Below, piece after piece: positions 1 to 13,675 of a stretch of DNA of 64,000 nucleotides. A program made the position numbers and the translations under genes. The stretch is taken from assembly GCA_020226215.1 (NCBI GenBank), contig CM035235.1:41077352-41141351 (forward strand), written 5' to 3'. Within the stretch, counting starts at the first letter, position 1. The number at the start of each line of letters is the position of its first letter. The notes below the pieces were generated by a model, which had not been told where the DNA came from, did not search any database, and was given only the letters and a program-made list of their open reading frames with translations. This DNA comes from Sindora glabra (lineage: Eukaryota; Streptophyta; Magnoliopsida; Fabales; Fabaceae).

Positions 1-1230
1 AGGTGAAGTAAGTTGTGATATTATATCACACTTCTTTTAGATAATAATTAAATTCTTGGCTTAATTATTCTTTACCTTGATCTGATCAAAGTATTTTGAT
101 GCTTTTACAAAGTTGATTTTGTACCTCATTCTTAAATTCTTTGATTTTTTCAATGATTTTGACTTGTGTTCCATAAAATACACATAGTTACATCTACTGA
201 AGCCATCAGTCAATATGATAAAGTACTAAAAACACTATCATAGAATTAATGTTTTATGTTAACCAATAGATGTTAGCTTACAATAAAATTAATGTTTATT
301 TTGATATAATGTTATTTTTGAAATTATGTTAATATGATGAGTGAGAATACAACTGATGCATAAACCTTGCAAGGAAACTTAGAATGATAGTTTTTTATTT
401 AACCATAGTCTAAAAGGCATTTTAAAAACCTAATTAGAAACTATGGAAGCATAGGATATTAGTTTTTCTTAATAGCCAACATCTATTATTTTTCTATAAA
501 TCTTCTCTAATCTTGTCTCTCTATATGAATACTTTTAACATCTTACTTTTTAATATGCTATTGCATATAATGTGTTTAATACATAATGTTATTACTAATA
601 TCTTTCTCTATTTTCATCAAGAGAGAGTATAATAGAAAAACTATAACTTTTGTTTCTCTATTATTGCATGCTCTCTCATTTCTTATAAAGTGAAAGTGGA
701 AAAGAAGAACATGTGATGGAAAAGTTTTTGATTTTTCACTCCACTTTCATTGAGAAAGTGTACAATAAGAGAACCTTAACCATCGGTTCTCTCCTATCAT
801 ATACTATTTCATTTTCCATGGAGTAAAAATGAAATGGAAAAGCTAATGAATTATAATTTGATAAGTGGTTTTTCTATATTCTCACACCATTTTAATATCC
901 CCAGAGTATACAAAATTGAGAAATCTGAGTAATAACATTAGAGTTTGTATCAAGGATGAAGATTTTGATACATTGTTATTTTTCTATTATTTTTATACAT
1001 TCATGTAGATATGTAGTATTTGTTTATTGATTAATTTAGTATAGTTATTTTATAGAAAATTGTAGAGATATTATTTTTCTTTACTCATCTATTTGTACTT
1101 TCATTATAAACAAAATAATGACAACTAAAATTTTTTAAATTTACAAAAAATTTTCTCTTTGCTCATCTATGTATTATTTTTACTTAAAATTTTATAATAT
1201 GCATTTAGATTACACAAATTAATAAAAAAA

Positions 1231-1427
1231 TATATTAAAATAAATATAACATTTTATGTTAAATTGGTTTAAAAATAACCTTCTTTTCACATTTAATTAT
1301 TTACATAACAAAAATTTATAATAATTAGAGCAGATATATTGAAACAAATTTAACATTTTGTGTTAAATTAGTTAAAGAATACTTTCTTTTCATATTCATC
1401 TTACATAACAAAAAATTATAATAATCA
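1231..1427. repeat. Two-copy direct repeat, about 100 bp each
   Basis: Copy one (about 1231-1327) and copy two (about 1335-1427) share the run TATATT, AACATTTTRTGTTAAATT, TTTCTTTTCA, TTACATAACAAAAA and TTATAATAAT in the same order. They differ by scattered substitutions, so the duplication is not recent. No function is evident. Confidence 0.6.
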
Positions 1428-3002
1428 AAAGATCTCTGTTGATGAAATGGCAAACATAAAAAATATCAATTTTGGGATTACTTATTTCTAATATGATGGC
1501 ATTTTCTTGAAATATGAGGATGTTTAAATGAATATTATTTATAAATAAGTTTAAATGGAAACAAAAGATGCTTACATGAATGAATTTAAGAAAAAGTTTA
1601 AATGAATGAAATTGAAGAAGTATAAATGAACAAAATTGAATGTGACTTATAATGAATGAACTTACAATGTTAGACTTTTGTGATGATAGTCATATAAGTC
1701 CATTTCAATCATCTTTGTAGTTCAATAACAAGAAATTACAATGTTGATTTGTTCTAATGATCATTATGTAAGTGTATTTCAATTGTCATGACAATTTATC
1801 AATAGTTTACACATTATTTCAATATCTAATTGACATCTTAAGTCATTGCAATGGTACAAAATAGCTAAACTTGTAACATTAATTTTTAATTAATAATTGA
1901 CATCTAATTATTTTGCTCTCAGCTTATACATAACGTTCCTTATCAATAAATCTATGATTTTTCATGATAGATTTCTTCTTATAAAAAATAATGCTTCAAA
2001 GTTGCGCATGTGGATATCGTTGTTCGAGATTACTATAGCTATTTCAAATGATTTCAAAAAACAATGGTATTAGAAGGTTTTAGAATTGATATATGTTTCT
2101 TCCAAGGAATTGTATAACACTTCGGCCTTAAACATATGAATTCTATAAATAATTTAAAACAACTTCGGACAAAAATCCTTTAAAGTTCTTTGTAGAATTT
2201 TACGTTCATTACTAAATTATGAATAAAAGCCATCAAATTGAAGGCACTTGGGGAGCTCTATTTTCTTCTTAATGTTAAATATTATAATCCATACCTTTCA
2301 TCTCAATCTCAAAATTATCTTTTATAATCATGTGCATTACTTAAATCATGATTATTTTTTGCACTCAAATAAATGGTCATGAGCATAAGATATCCATAAT
2401 TTAATGTGATGGCATAGTCATAAGATTTAGGGCATTTTTAATTATGTAGCATTTACAGTATGTGTTATTCTCTTGTTAGCCTTAAAGTGTTTAATTACTT
2501 TAATTTGCTATGTCACTTTCATGCTTTTTGTGTTTCAATGTGAAAAATTAATATGTTACTTACTCTATTTGCTAGTCAAGCTTTGATACAAATAGAACAA
2601 GAAGCATGTTTATTTTCATATTGAAACATAGGAATCTTGAGACGTTCGTAGCAAATAAAGCAATTAAGCACCTCAAGGTTAATAAATACAAAATTGATGC
2701 AATCAAGCACTTTAGAAGCCATCAAGAAATATGGAAGAATTACAAGTAGAGGATAACTACATTTCCTTTTAATATTTGTACAGATGTCATATATGTTTAT
2801 TATAAATGTAAAGTCTATTGTTCATTATAAAAAATAATTTTTTTGTTATATATTCATGTACTAATATAGTTATCTCATTAGTCATTTATTTTATTTACAT
2901 TTAATTTGTTGTTGTTCTATTTAATTGTATAATAAACATGTCATAAGAAAGAATTTTAATACTATTAATCACTTAGAGTAAGTTATATTTTAGATATTGG
3001 TT

Positions 3003-3108
<106 letters not shown>

Positions 3109-4282
3109 TTATGTATGTATGTCTATATGTGTTTGTGTGATGGGCATATAAATTGTAAATTCTAATGTATGTGATGTATATAATTGAATGAATTTTATTC
3201 TAATATATATATATTTATCATATTTGGGCATTATGGAATGATTTTGAAAAGGTCCTAGGATTATTCCAAAATTAATTATGAAAAAAGTTGCCAAAGTAAG
3301 AAGAAAAGAAATATATTTTTAATAAAAAATATCCATTTAATATAATATTAATTTTTTATTGTAATTAACATTAAATATTACTTAATAAGATAACATTGTT
3401 GTATTAAAGATTATTGTGGTTTCTGCAAGATGTGTAATATAAATTTTAGACATAAATTATTTTATAGTAATCAACATGGAAACTTAAGCTACAAGCATGA
3501 ATTGAAAAAAAATAAATAAATAAAGCATGGTGTGAGTCAAAAATAAAAAAAGTGAAGGATCATACCATTTGCAAATTTTATCTCAAAAATTTTCTAACCC
3601 TAAAATGATTCTTTATCTAATAAGGTATATTTTCTTTCCAATCTTAAGATGATTCTTTTATTACAAGACTAAAAACTCAGTTAACATGTGGTTAAAAATG
3701 TGAGGTTTAACATTCCTTAGAAAAGAAAAGAATATAAATGTAAGAATTTTTTTGTTGTATTTATTTTTATAATTTAATTTCTAATTTCTTAATCAATCTT
3801 ATTTTGTTGCCTATCATTTTGATGTAATTTTTTACAAGTTTGTATATGTAAGAAATTTGATCTCACTCATCTTCTTTGGTGTTCTTTCATATTATTGGCT
3901 ATTCATTGATATGAAAATATTTGATACACCAATTTTTCATGAATGCTCATTGTATTTGTAGTTATTGTATTCAAAAGGCTTTTTTATAGGGAATGCAAAT
4001 TTTACATATTAAGTAATAAGGTATCAAGATAGATTTAGTAAAGTACTTATTTCTGATTGTGGTATTATATACAAAGTTTCACAAATTTCAATATTGTTAT
4101 TCAATTTATTCTTTAAAGTTGTTTAAATTGGAATTTTCTAGAGTAATAAGAGATGTTGGCTTTCTATGTTTGGTTAAAAATACAAAAGAAATAATAAGGA
4201 CAAGGAAGTAAGGAATTGTAGGTTGGTGTTTAGGTCATTAAGATAAATGGACATATAATATCGATTATTTAAATAAATAGGC

Positions 4283-5886
4283 TGGTCATGGCTGTTGAAC
4301 TGGTCAAATTAAATATTTTGATTTCCTAAAAATATTTGCAGCAAAAATAGTGGGAACCAGGTTGAACATCTGAAGATCCTTTTCAATAAGTCTTTGTGAT
4401 CATTTACTAATTATGTTATAAACACAGAATACTAAACAAAATGCTATGCAAATTATCAAACACAAAACATGCAGATTATAAAAGCTATAATGAAATAGAA
4501 TTAGAGATAGTGTTGTATGCTGTATGTAAATAAAAATTATGCAAAATAAAATGCAAATTTGGAGGGGTTAGTTGCATGAATTAAATGAATAATGACCACA
4601 AATTTAAGCTTGAAAAATAGAAGTAAAATAGAGGGAAATCAATGAAATCAAGCAGTTAATTCAAGGAATTCAAGATTTCTTCGAAGAATTAATCACAAAT
4701 CATTCTAAATTGGATTTTGCAATTGATTATTTACCTTTTAATTGTCCGGAATCCCTACAACAATTCATGAATTCTATGCAAGACAATCGCCTAGGATTTG
4801 ATTGATTAAGATTAGCTAAGTTAGACAATCCCTATAACCTCTAAGTTAGATCAAAACTAATTTAAAAATAGAATTCGACCAAATTAAATGAATTAATTCA
4901 GAATCCTAAATTAATCACTCATCCCCTTTTCTCTCATGAAAAATTCTAATTAATTAACCAAAATTTACTACCAATTCAGATTAAAAACATAACTTACAGA
5001 ATTGAACAAAAATTATATCAAATCAATATCCAAGTCAATAGATCATGCAAATTAGAAAAGATAGATGAGAAAAAAGGAAAATCAATTACAGTTACCACCA
5101 TACAAACTAAGATCTCATAATTCTAGGGAAGAAGAACCTCAAATTTCCTTGAATCAACTCAGAGAATTAGCCTTCCATTGGAGAAAAACTCAAGAATAAT
5201 AGAAATTAGGAAAACTGTCTAGTTCTCTCTGCTTTTTTTTCGTTTTGATTTTGTAACCTCTTTGTTTATAACCTTAGATGCCTAATTAGGACTGGACTTG
5301 AACTACAAACTTGTATCCTAATATCTTAGGAAAGTACCCACAAAATTTCAGCCTAATCAGACATTCCTAGCTCAAGTTATAGCCAAAATATTGAAAGTAG
5401 TTCAATTCAGTTGGAGATGAAATAAAGAACCACAATCCATCTTCTTTGGCCTTCAAAATGACTCAATTTATTCAAAAGGGCTTAAGGAATGTTTAGACAT
5501 GGATTTCATGGAGTAATTGGACTTGACCTTGCATCAATTAGGCCCTTGGAGCTCAAGATATGAATTAATCATTGTAATTGGGTCGGGTCTGGGCCTGGAC
5601 AGCAACTATGCTTCGGCTTTGACCTCTAAGATGGCAGAACTGGATTTTATGGTCAACATTAAAATTGTAACTCTTTTTCTTAACTTTCCAACGGTGTATA
5701 GATTGTCCAAATCCAACATCCAACGCTCAAGTTATGACTAAAATACTAAAATAACATAAAAAATCCAACATTAAGCCCGAAATTCAATTAGGCCTAAATT
5801 AATGCAATATAGATCCAATTAAGTATCATCACTTCCTAAGGGACCTAAATATAAGAAAAAATATTAATATAATACTGTTCACATCA
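4283..5886 (-). mobile_element. Solo LTR (1,604 bp) with perfect 5-bp target duplication
   Basis: The segment starts with TGGTCATGG and ends with GTTCACATCA, the TG..CA form of an LTR. It is flanked on both sides by the same 5 bases, TAGGC (4278-4282 and 5887-5891). No internal retrotransposon sequence adjoins it, so it is a solo LTR left by recombination between two LTRs. A diverged relative lies at 30465-32089, sharing blocks such as the GTGATCATTT start region, the CATGAATTCTATG block and the GGCTTCCATTG/GCCTTCCATTG block. Minus orientation is inferred because the relative ends, read on the minus strand, in GCACATCA, like other LTRs here. The open frame at 5517-5741 lies inside it and is not a gene. 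Confidence 0.88.
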
Positions 5887-5891
5887 TAGGC

Positions 5892-6779
5892 ATAGTATTA
5901 TGGCCATTAAAGTTAGTTTTAAAAAAGTAAATAATATTTAATATTATTTCTCAAGATGATAAAAATATAAATGATATCAATTTTTTGGAATAAAAATTAA
6001 TGTTGTTTTTTATATTTTATGATAGTTTAATAATGGAAAAAATCACTATGAGCCTTCCCTAGATTCTTATCTTAAGCAAAGACGCACAAGCTCTCTCTAT
6101 TATATGTCACCATAAAAATATCCCACGGAACAACTAAATAAAGAAAACCATTTCTAATAGAGGTGCCTATACATCTTGATAGAGGAGCAATCAAGTCTCT
6201 AAAGGTTTTGCCTTTGAAAGAAGAAGCTATTATAGAATATTCTTGAATGCCCTACTATGCTTCTGTTCTTATTCTTGACTCTGGTTCTATTGACTCAAAT
6301 GGTGACATATTGTGATACATCCCCTCTTGAGTGAGATTTGACCAGAGCTTATGATGAGCCAACCTTATTCTTTCCATTAGAGCATTACTTTCCTCATCTA
6401 GCTACCTGGAAAAAAAAAGATACTAAATTAGATGAATCTTAAGCCAAGCTAGCCCATAACATTCTGATTACTGACTTTTTTGCCTTTCATCTTAGCTAAA
6501 AGTTAAGTAATTTCTTACCTATGTCAGTCTTAGTTCTCTCTTTTATAGTGGTAATAAGGATTGTTGGGTTATGAATAAAAGCTTAAAGATGTTGAAGCTC
6601 AAGCTACTAGTTTTGTCATACTTAATTTGATTTCTTTATACTCTTGAGTTGCTAGCTTTCCTTTCAAGCATACTAAGAAGAAAAAGGTAAGGCTCGATGG
6701 AATTGAAACTTTTTCCTTTCTAGCTTATATATATCTAATTTCCCTTTCCTAATCAAAAGATAGGAGAGCACCCTTTCTC
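5892..6779. other. Unassigned stretch, probably downstream copia remnant
   Basis: This DNA follows the copia remnant in minus-strand order and may be decayed integrase or reverse transcriptase sequence. I could not align any residues convincingly. There is no intact gene. Confidence 0.3.
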
Positions 6780-7823
6780 CTAAGGTTACGGGGTCATTTT
6801 GCCAAGTGCCTTCAGCATGGTTCTCTTAAGCACCCTAGTATACTCTATTTGTGAAAATCATATATACTATGTCACTCTATTACATGCTAGTTATCTTCCA
6901 AAGTGTAATCTCTTAAATATCTAATCTCAATAAGCTATTTTGTAGTAATAAAACCACCTTTAGCAACTAAGCTAATAAGAACACACACACCAATATGTAT
7001 AAAGCCTATCAGATCATTTGCCCTCTTATTATGTCTAATGAATGGAGCCTTAGTCATCTTTCCTAATAAACAAGACTCACACACCTAAAATTAAATAAGT
7101 CTAAGAGTCCATCTTCATAGAGCTTGGATATGTATTTCTCATTTATATGGCCCAAGCAATAATGCTAGAGATAGGTTAGGTCTAAATTATTGGATTTGAA
7201 TCTTTTAGAATTTATGTTATAGACTTGTATGTTAAGATCTAGAATGTAGAGCCCATTAAATATTTATGCATTGTAATAAAACATTTCATTTAAATAAATT
7301 GAACATCTTTTTTCCTTTATATAAATGGAAACTTTTCTTGTCCAAGGAAGAAGTAGAAGTAATATCCTTGCTAGTAGTAGGTAGTTCAATAATTAATCAA
7401 TAGGTAAAGATAAATAATGTGTTCTTACAATTAAGGCAATAACTTTTACTTTATTACCAAATTATAGTTGCACTTTACCTTTAGCCAAAGTCCTACTCTT
7501 TTTGAGTTCCTACATATTGGTATAAATGTGAAAACTATATTTGTATCTAATACCCAAGATGTAGAAGTAGATAAATTAACTTTTATAACAAAATACTTGA
7601 TGTGGAAGTTTCACTTCCTTTCATCTTAAGATCTTCTTGGTAAACTTTATAATTCTTCTTTCAATAGCCGGTGTCATTGCAATAAAAGCATTTCCTTATA
7701 AGAAAAAAAGACTTTCACACATGTTTGAGTACTATCCTTCAAATTCCTACACCAATCCATGAAGTTTGTCCTAAATAATTTATCATTCTCAAGAATTGAT
7801 CACAATGATAACTTATTTGACAT
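6780..7823 (-). pseudogene. Ty1-copia gag-pol remnant
   Basis: Read on the minus strand, a gag start at 7823 gives MSNKLSL, a stop, then SILENDKLFRTNFMDWC, which resembles the N-terminus of copia gag. A deletion then joins it to a CCHC zinc knuckle, CFYCNDTGY, with a stop where W is expected, followed by KKNYKVYQEDLKMKGSETST. Further on comes WVLDT, near the expected protease start. A block at about 7084-6945 reads VCESCLLGKMTKAPF and then GGFIT, the zinc-binding GAG-pre-integrase region. Stops and frameshifts are frequent, and most of gag, the integrase core, reverse transcriptase and RNase H are not recognisable. The element is dead. Its LTRs were not identified. Confidence 0.8.
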
Positions 7824-8968
7824 GTTTGCTATTGATATTTTATGATTGAATATGCAAAATATGTATAATTTTTTAATCATTTAATGAGGCCTTTTACTAA
7901 ATGCTTATCTTACTATTTTATTTAAACTAATAACCTTTTTAGTTAATTCAAAAAATTACATTATTTAGATTTTTTTTAGTAGGCTAAGATCTATATTTCA
8001 ACTAGTTTCAAGTCAGCTTCAGTTGATTACTTAAGATTTGGTTATTTAAATAGGCAACAATTACTAATTACATCATATATAACTCTTGGATAGTTAGGTG
8101 AACAATACTTATTCTAGTTTATTTTATGAACTAAAGCCCAATTTTATACCTATAGACTCTTATTTCTATTGAAATGGCCAAGTTAAATCACAACTAATAA
8201 TTAATATTCAAATATCACTATTACCCTATCACATCTTACCAAGATAGATCAGGTATTTTACTTTAGCAAACCCACCTTATGTCAATCAAGGCATTGATGA
8301 GTGTCTAGCACTAAAATGCATCACATATTATTACTAACTTAATATTTGTATTAAGGGATTTAATTAACTTAATTATTTTAGATTTCACAATTATTAACCT
8401 TTTATTCATGCACACTATCTAAATGTATCTTATACTTTAAATAAAATATAAAATTAAACATGACATAGTACAGGCCCATAACTACCTAGATTCTCTTAAG
8501 CCAATGAGAAAATTAACAAATCGACCTAAGTTATAGCAACTTCTTTTAACACCTTCCTTAGTGACCCCTGTATAGCCTTCTTATGGTTCCATTTGTGATT
8601 TGCATTACATTCAATAGAAAAAACCTCAAGTTACATTTGAAGGGAGTTAGATGATAAGAGAATGTAAAAAATAAAAGTAATAGATAAAGGAATGACATAT
8701 AAATCATATTTCAAAATTACAACTAATAAATTCTAATCACATTTGCCCTATAGGGCTATACTATACACCATACATTATGCAATACATAAATGCATGCAAA
8801 CATTATAAGAGATTATATAGACTATGTTAAATTTAAAAATTTAAAGTCTTTATTAAGCTCTTTAATTTTAAAATAGATTTAGATTCTAGTTTCAAATTAT
8901 GGCTTGTTAGGAGTTGTTCTAAAGGAATCTTATTTTTCAATAATACACCATCTTTTAGTATCCTGTTG
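7824..8968. other. AT-rich DNA, no gene recognised
   Basis: This stretch lies upstream of the copia gag remnant, where its 5' LTR would be expected. I could not define LTR ends or a primer binding site. No coding region is visible. Confidence 0.4.
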
Positions 8969-9781
8969 TCGATATATACATTATTTTATACTAATTTTCC
9001 CCTATATCTAATTCTATTAGGGTATGACTGTGCTTATTTTAATGACTTTAGGCTTATTTTAAAACAAATCATGAGTTTTGGATTGAATAGAAAATAATGA
9101 TTAATTGTAAAAATTTAACATTATTTCAAATTTTTGAACATGTGCTTTGCACCTCAAATTAGGATGATCTTTATATGGATCGGAAGTTATAAGAATTCTC
9201 TACAACTTTTCTATCTTGTGAATTAATTTAATTAGTTATATATTATAGGTGAATTTAAGGGTAGGCTTTGTAATTTGTGCGCTTAGAGGATTATTTAGTC
9301 TATTTAGGTTGAATTTCTTATATCTTTACTTTATTTTGATTTCGGTTAGTTCCAATTGGGTCTTAAAAAGGATTGAGTTTAATTAATCAGCTTTGATTTC
9401 TTAATCCTAATCATATTAAAAAGGAAATTTGAGAATAACTGAGAGTTTCTAGGTTATTTTCATTAATTGAATAATTAATTAAATATTGGCTACATTTTGC
9501 AGTTGATGATAAATCAATAAATTAATGTACAATCCTTTAAATTGCAATTCTTCTTCCAGTGAGCAATCCTACTTTTTTTTTTTTTTTATTTTCAATTCAT
9601 ACAATTATAATTTTGTGCTCTTTAATTCTATTTTTCTGACATTTATAAATCCCCACTTATTTCATAATCAAATAAAAAGTAAGTTGAAGTCTTTTTTTTT
9701 TTTTTTTTGGGATTGACCTAATTCTCTCACACTATTATTTTGTGAATTCAGATTAATTTTTACATGTTGCAATGCACATCA
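8969..9781 (+). mobile_element. Deleted LTR copy, same family as the 28115-35476 element
   Basis: The start (CGATATATACATTATTTTATA) and the run TGTGCTTATTTTAATGA match the LTR starting at 28115. The end, TTGCAATGCACATCA, matches the LTR end at 29588. Compared with the 1.47-kb LTR at 28115, about 660 bp in the middle is missing after AGAATTCTCTACAACTTT. No primer binding site or internal region follows, so this is a truncated solo LTR. No clear target duplication was found. The frame at 9525-9716 lies within it. Confidence 0.75.
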
Positions 9782-9889
9782 TCTTCATTTCAAAATTAAA
9801 ATTCTATAATATATATATATATACACACACCATATCTAAATCCAAATTCTTGGATGACGTGTTTCAACTAAACATTATCTATATACGAA

Positions 9890-10380
9890 TAAAAGATCTC
9901 ACGTAAAAACACAACCCGGAACTAACATTTCCTTGGTAAAAGTTTTAAAATTGAAATCAATTAACACGGGTATTGAATATCCAGATTGAAATCAAACTTT
10001 CTAACATAATTTGCGTTTATCATCCATATTTCAGTTTAACATGATTTCTTATTTCACGTAAAACGGAATTATTGATTTCACTTACACGTAGAATGAAAAC
10101 ATGATTTCACGTAAATCAATTCCATATATCAGTTCCATGTTCGTTTGACAAGAAAACGCTTTTCTTACCATGCATTTATCAACCATATATAATTAGAAAA
10201 TTCACGTAAAACAGAAAATCATTATATCCTTTGTAAAATGTCTTAAAAGTGAAATCAAAACGGATTTCTTTACAAATCTTTAGAGATTCGTTTCTTGTCA
10301 AATCCATATATGAAAACGTGATTTCTTGTAAAAAGTTGCCATGTTTCTCGTAAGATCATGATTTCACGTGAAACTATTTT
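9890..10380. repeat. Cluster of TTTCACGTAAA-like motifs
   Basis: The motif CACGTA(A/G)A or CACGTGAA recurs at about 9900, 10056, 10086, 10109, 10203 and 10367, often as GATTTCACGTAAA. Related CTTGTAAA and CTCGTAAG forms lie between them. The spacing is irregular. The stretch has more CG dinucleotides than its neighbours. It could be an old subterminal repeat region of a transposon. ACGT cores are also bZIP binding sites, but no gene is adjacent. Confidence 0.5.
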
Positions 10381-10499
10381 TTTTTCACTTTTACCGTTTT
10401 GCGATTCAAAAAAATCAATTCTATTGCATGTCATATATACATTAAGTCAGATAAAATACATAATTTGACTTATATTTTTACAAGTGATTCTAATATTGC

Positions 10500-12298
10500 T
10501 GTTAGATTTGGATCAAATAGTATAGTAGAAATTTTAAAATTTTATTCCGAAGCTCAATTAAAATCCAATTGAAAAAAATATAAACCAATATTGGTATTTA
10601 TATCTTTATTATGTGAAATGACATATTGCAAAAGAATTTGATCACAATAAATCTTATAACATCGATTCCATGAATACTAGTAGAAATCACCTTCTAGTTC
10701 AATGAGCATGAACTCACGAACTATTTCATTATGGTCACTCAAACGATTTTATCACTAGTGTCCAAATGAATTATCACAAACACAAGATTTGAGTTATCAT
10801 GAATCATAATGTCCAAATGAATTATCACAAACACAAAATTTGAGTTATCATGAATCATAAACATTGTTTGAAGGAACAATGTTTATGTGGTATCCACATG
10901 AGCCATTGAATACACTAATCATCTCATGGCACTCCATCTATCTCACAAATGATAATCATTAATTTTTCTAATTTTAGTTAAATATTTATCAAACCATGTG
11001 ATTAATATCTCATCTTGATATTTCCATTTAAAAGATTAATATCTTGGCCAAATATTTTCTTTTTTTAAAGATTAATATCTTAGCTAGATCCTTTTAAAAG
11101 ATTTAATTAATATTTGTTGAATATTATTATTTGACTAATTTATTTTATCTCACAAATAAAATCCCTTTTTGATCTCTAATCGAAACCACCTTAAGAAAAG
11201 AGATAATTGGAGTTTGATTATTGACTTGGATTAAATATGACTCTAGTTAATAAATAGCCTATATCTAGTGTTCCCTAAGTATAGCTTAATCAAATTATGC
11301 TATTACTTAGTAAAATCTAATCGTAGCGAACCTATCTAAATTGAGAGCTTTAGTCTAATTAAAATTCCTAATTACATCCTCACCCTAATATTTGACTTGC
11401 TATTTATGTGTGACCTTATAGGTTCTCATTATATTTATAGTGATTTTAAAATCCTATTTTAGTATCATATATAGTGAGTGGCATATAGCAATGGATAACT
11501 GTCACCTAAGTAATAACAATGTAAGTAGCTTGGCATAATATTTCTATGACCTATATCCTATATAGTATAGTCCTTTTATCTTGGATATTTAAATTGAACT
11601 TAAAAAATGGAATATGTCTCCCTCTTCATAATTTAATATATTTATTTCTTGATTTATGAGTAAACTAAGTAAAAGAAATGAATCAAATATCACATATTGA
11701 TTCATTTGAACATGACCATACATTTCATAATTTTACTCACTCAAAGGATCCATGGATATCACTCTTCATACATAGAAGGACAAAACAACATTTAGATCAC
11801 TTACATCCATTCACATGATTCATGGTATACTCGATCATCACCTTTTAGGCTAATTCTTTTACAAGATAGCATCAAAGTATGCAACTTTTCATATAGGGAA
11901 CTGTAGTGATTTCAAGTTAATAGACTACCTACATTATTGTCACTATAAGAATTACTTATGACACTCATATAGCGATTATATGGCATTTTTATGCTGGGTT
12001 AATCTAGTATATTTGTTCTTTAGCATGTACCTCTAATTTGACTTGATATTTCATATCCATAACCATAATCATTAGCCAAAATTTATACTAGTTTCGATAT
12101 ATTATTATTATCCTATTTTACAATAATACTCAATTAAGGATGTTTTAAGAATAATAGTATATATTATTTCAAGAACAATTATTATATTTACTTATATTCC
12201 ACAATATAACATTAAACACAATTATTGAAATGCCTTTATAAAGAAAATATAATAAAATGTGTACAAATGCAATCATCCTATGATTTACTACTAGAACA
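10500..12298 (-). mobile_element. Old copia-type LTR
   Basis: The segment starts TGTTAGATTTGG and ends CTAGAACA, parallel to the LTR at 12299-13670 (TGTTAGGATTGG..ACTAACA). The two share a long collinear middle part. For example, both have CATTTGAACATGACCATACATTTC-like text, a block ending ATTTCAAGTTAA/ATCTCAAGTTAA, and a GACACTCATATAGCGATTA-like block. This copy is more diverged and contains a 51-bp tandem duplication. No matching target duplication was found. The minus orientation follows from copia LTRs I recall that begin TGTTAG and ATATGCCCTAAAA, which is how the neighbouring copy reads on the minus strand. Confidence 0.65.
10760..10861. repeat. 51-bp tandem duplication
   Basis: A 51-bp unit beginning GTCCAAATGAATTATCACAA occurs twice head to tail (10760-10810 and 10811-10861). 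I see one difference, ACAAGATT against ACAAAATT. The near identity shows it is much younger than the LTR that contains it. Confidence 0.9.
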
Positions 12299-13670
12299 TG
12301 TTAGGATTGGAAGCCATACAAGCGCAGTGGAATAAATCGATCCCAGCCAATAGATCTGTGCAAAATGTTAAATCAGAACAAGGATTTGTTCAATACATTA
12401 ATGATGACTCTAGAACTCAGTCATTGATCACCTCTTCAGCTTCCTTTTTGGTTGAAGATTCCAAGGTATCCACATGAACCTACGAATTACTGATGAACGT
12501 CCACACGAACACCGATTGGAATTGTTTTTCTTTGCCTCATAGTACTAACTATACTTCTCTAGAGGGTTTTTAGTCAAGGAGAGGTGCTAGGTTTTTTTCT
12601 ATGCTTGGGATGCGTGAATAATAATCTTTATTATTAGCCAACGAGTCTATTTAAATAGGTGCATAAAAAATTCTAACTATTTGAGCTTTGTTTCATGTAT
12701 AATTATGGGCTTATTATTAGGCCTTATAATTATAACATGGAATTCTTAAATATTAGGCCTAAACAATTTAGTCCATTAATTCCAAATCTACTAGGCTCTA
12801 AGTGTGCAACCCTATGGGCTCTCATCACGTTGACAATGATTATTAATCATATTAATGATCATAAATAATGAGCGGTGTCTAGCGACACATCATTGTTACC
12901 CAAGTAATGAGAAAGTTAGTGATTTGACTAAACCTTTACTCGTGATCGTCATCTATGTCCTTTTGTTTTAAATATCTAGATTGAGTACGAGACATGGATC
13001 GTGTCATTTTCGTATAGCCCAATCTTGAGGTTTCTTGATCCTTAAGTAAGCTTACTGAAGCAAATATAATTAACATCTCATGTTAATTCATCTAAGCATG
13101 GCCATGCATTTCCTCAGCTTTATTTAATCAAGGGGCCCATAGATGTTGCTCCTATTATATAGGAGGGATAAATTCCATTTTAATCATACAAATCCCTCCG
13201 CATGATATATGACATATCTAATAACTACCCTTGCATTCACTTAACTATGAGTGACATAAAATAGTATCAAAATATGAAACTCACATGTAGGAAACCTTGG
13301 TGATCTCAAGTTAAAGGAGCATATTAATAATGATCACTAGGAATCACTCATGACATTCATATAACAATCCATGTAGTGTTCTTAGGATGGGTCGGTTCAG
13401 TATATAAGTTATGTAACTTGTACTCATGTGTAAAGTTAATATCCCGTATAAGTCATCATACATGCTAGGCTTAATATATCAAAGCAACCTAATCTATAAT
13501 GATATATGACTAGGGACATTTAAGAATACAATTATTCTAAGGTTATTATCATAATAAAATATATTATACAGATAATATATATAAATATAATAATTGAAAT
13601 TATCATTAAAATAATATGATTCAAAATTACAATCACTAATATGATTAGTTTTAGGGCATATATACTAACA
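12299..13670 (-). mobile_element. Solo copia-type LTR (1,372 bp) with GAACA target duplication
   Basis: The element begins TGTTAGGATTGG and ends ATACTAACA. It is flanked by GAACA on both sides (12294-12298 and 13671-13675). There is no internal region, so it is a solo LTR. On the minus strand it starts TGTTAGTATATATGCCC and ends CCACTGCGCTTG..CCAATCCTAACA, a form I recall for plant Ty1-copia LTRs. It sits exactly at the end of the older related LTR at 10500-12298. Confidence 0.88.
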
Positions 13671-13675
13671 GAACA

